DNA from: SOKG01 sp964449845
GTDB taxonomy: Bacteria > Chloroflexota > Dehalococcoidia > SZUA-161
DNA: 5,565 nucleotides
Direction of reading: 5' to 3'
Assembly (NCBI GenBank): GCA_964449845.1
Contig: CAYVES010000160.1
Location: forward strand, 1-5,565
Of the stretch, positions 5,479 through 5,565 are shown in pieces. The translations under genes and the position numbers were made by a program. The notes below the pieces were generated by a model. It ran no database searches. It was not told the origin of the DNA and was given only the letters and a program-made list of their open reading frames with translations. Position 1 is the stretch's first letter; each line of letters opens with the position of its first letter.

Positions 5479-5487
5479 GTTTGTCAA
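5459..5487 (-). promoter_or_regulatory. Sigma-70-type promoter for the 58-residue small gene
   Basis: Minus strand: perfect -35 TTGACA (5487 down to 5482), a 17-base spacer, then TAAAAG (5464 down to 5459), which matches TATAAT at 4 of 6 positions. Start expected near 5452, leaving a leader of about 93 bases that holds further TGGAC/GTCCA half-sites. Spacing and the perfect -35 make it credible. Confidence 0.5.
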
Positions 5488-5563
5488 GCCCCCATGGTAT
5501 GCGCATGTGAATAAGCCCCAAGTTTCTTGAGAAAACAGCTTTGGGAATCCCTTGCTCCAAATC
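5462..5563 (-). CDS. Possible C-terminal tail of a gene entering from the right edge
   Basis: A frame open from the window edge gives 33 residues, ending LGLIHMRIPWGLDKLDKKW before TAA. The other two minus-strand frames are also open for 26 and 37 codons, so openness alone proves little here. The stop falls within the -10 box of the small-gene promoter, compatible with a promoter placed in the end of the preceding gene. Nothing identifies a family. Confidence 0.2.
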   Translation of the reverse strand, partial: DLEQGIPKAVFSRNLGLIHMRIPWGLDKLDKKW

Positions 5564-5565
5564 TT

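Overview
The window looks like chromosomal DNA from an environmental bacterium of moderate G+C content. Most genes are roughly 50-55% G+C by eye; the amidase is nearer 63-65%. Bacterial signals are clear: Shine-Dalgarno sites, a TTG start and an extended -10 promoter. No sequence here fixes the phylum. The mix (UDP-sugar genes, an SDR, an amidase-signature enzyme, short orphan ORFs) would fit a Chloroflexota-like or similar uncultured lineage, but that is only an impression. I see no tRNA, rRNA, CRISPR array, transposase or insertion sequence.

Left third (1-2250, minus strand): a two-gene operon read leftward from a strong extended -10 promoter at 2240-2250. A UDP-N-acetylglucosamine 6-dehydrogenase (WbpA type, TTG start) is followed after 6 bases by a Gfo/Idh/MocA-family dehydrogenase that runs off the left edge. 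Together they fit the first two steps toward a 3-amino(acetamido)-sugar uronic acid for a surface polysaccharide: oxidation at C6, then probably at C3. The expected aminotransferase and acyltransferase would lie beyond the left edge.

Middle (2251-3341): a divergent intergenic region of about 330 bases. It holds two adjacent small inverted repeats, one at an activator-like position (-40 to -55) for the leftward promoter, and a possible 48-residue leader ORF. It is followed by a rightward short-chain dehydrogenase with an intact N-S-Y-K tetrad.

Right (3342-5565): a high-G+C amidase-signature hydrolase converges on the SDR, with 40 bases between them and a hairpin in the gap. Upstream of the amidase is a stretch of small, easily missed genes on the minus strand: a 58-residue protein of unknown function with its own TTGACA promoter, then an immediately abutting (TAGATG) reading frame. 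That frame appears to be a one-transmembrane small protein split by a one-base shift in a C4 run. The promoter and leader of this unit carry an unusual cluster of TGGAC/GTCCA half-sites, which looks like a dense operator. This is the least explained and most interesting part of the window.
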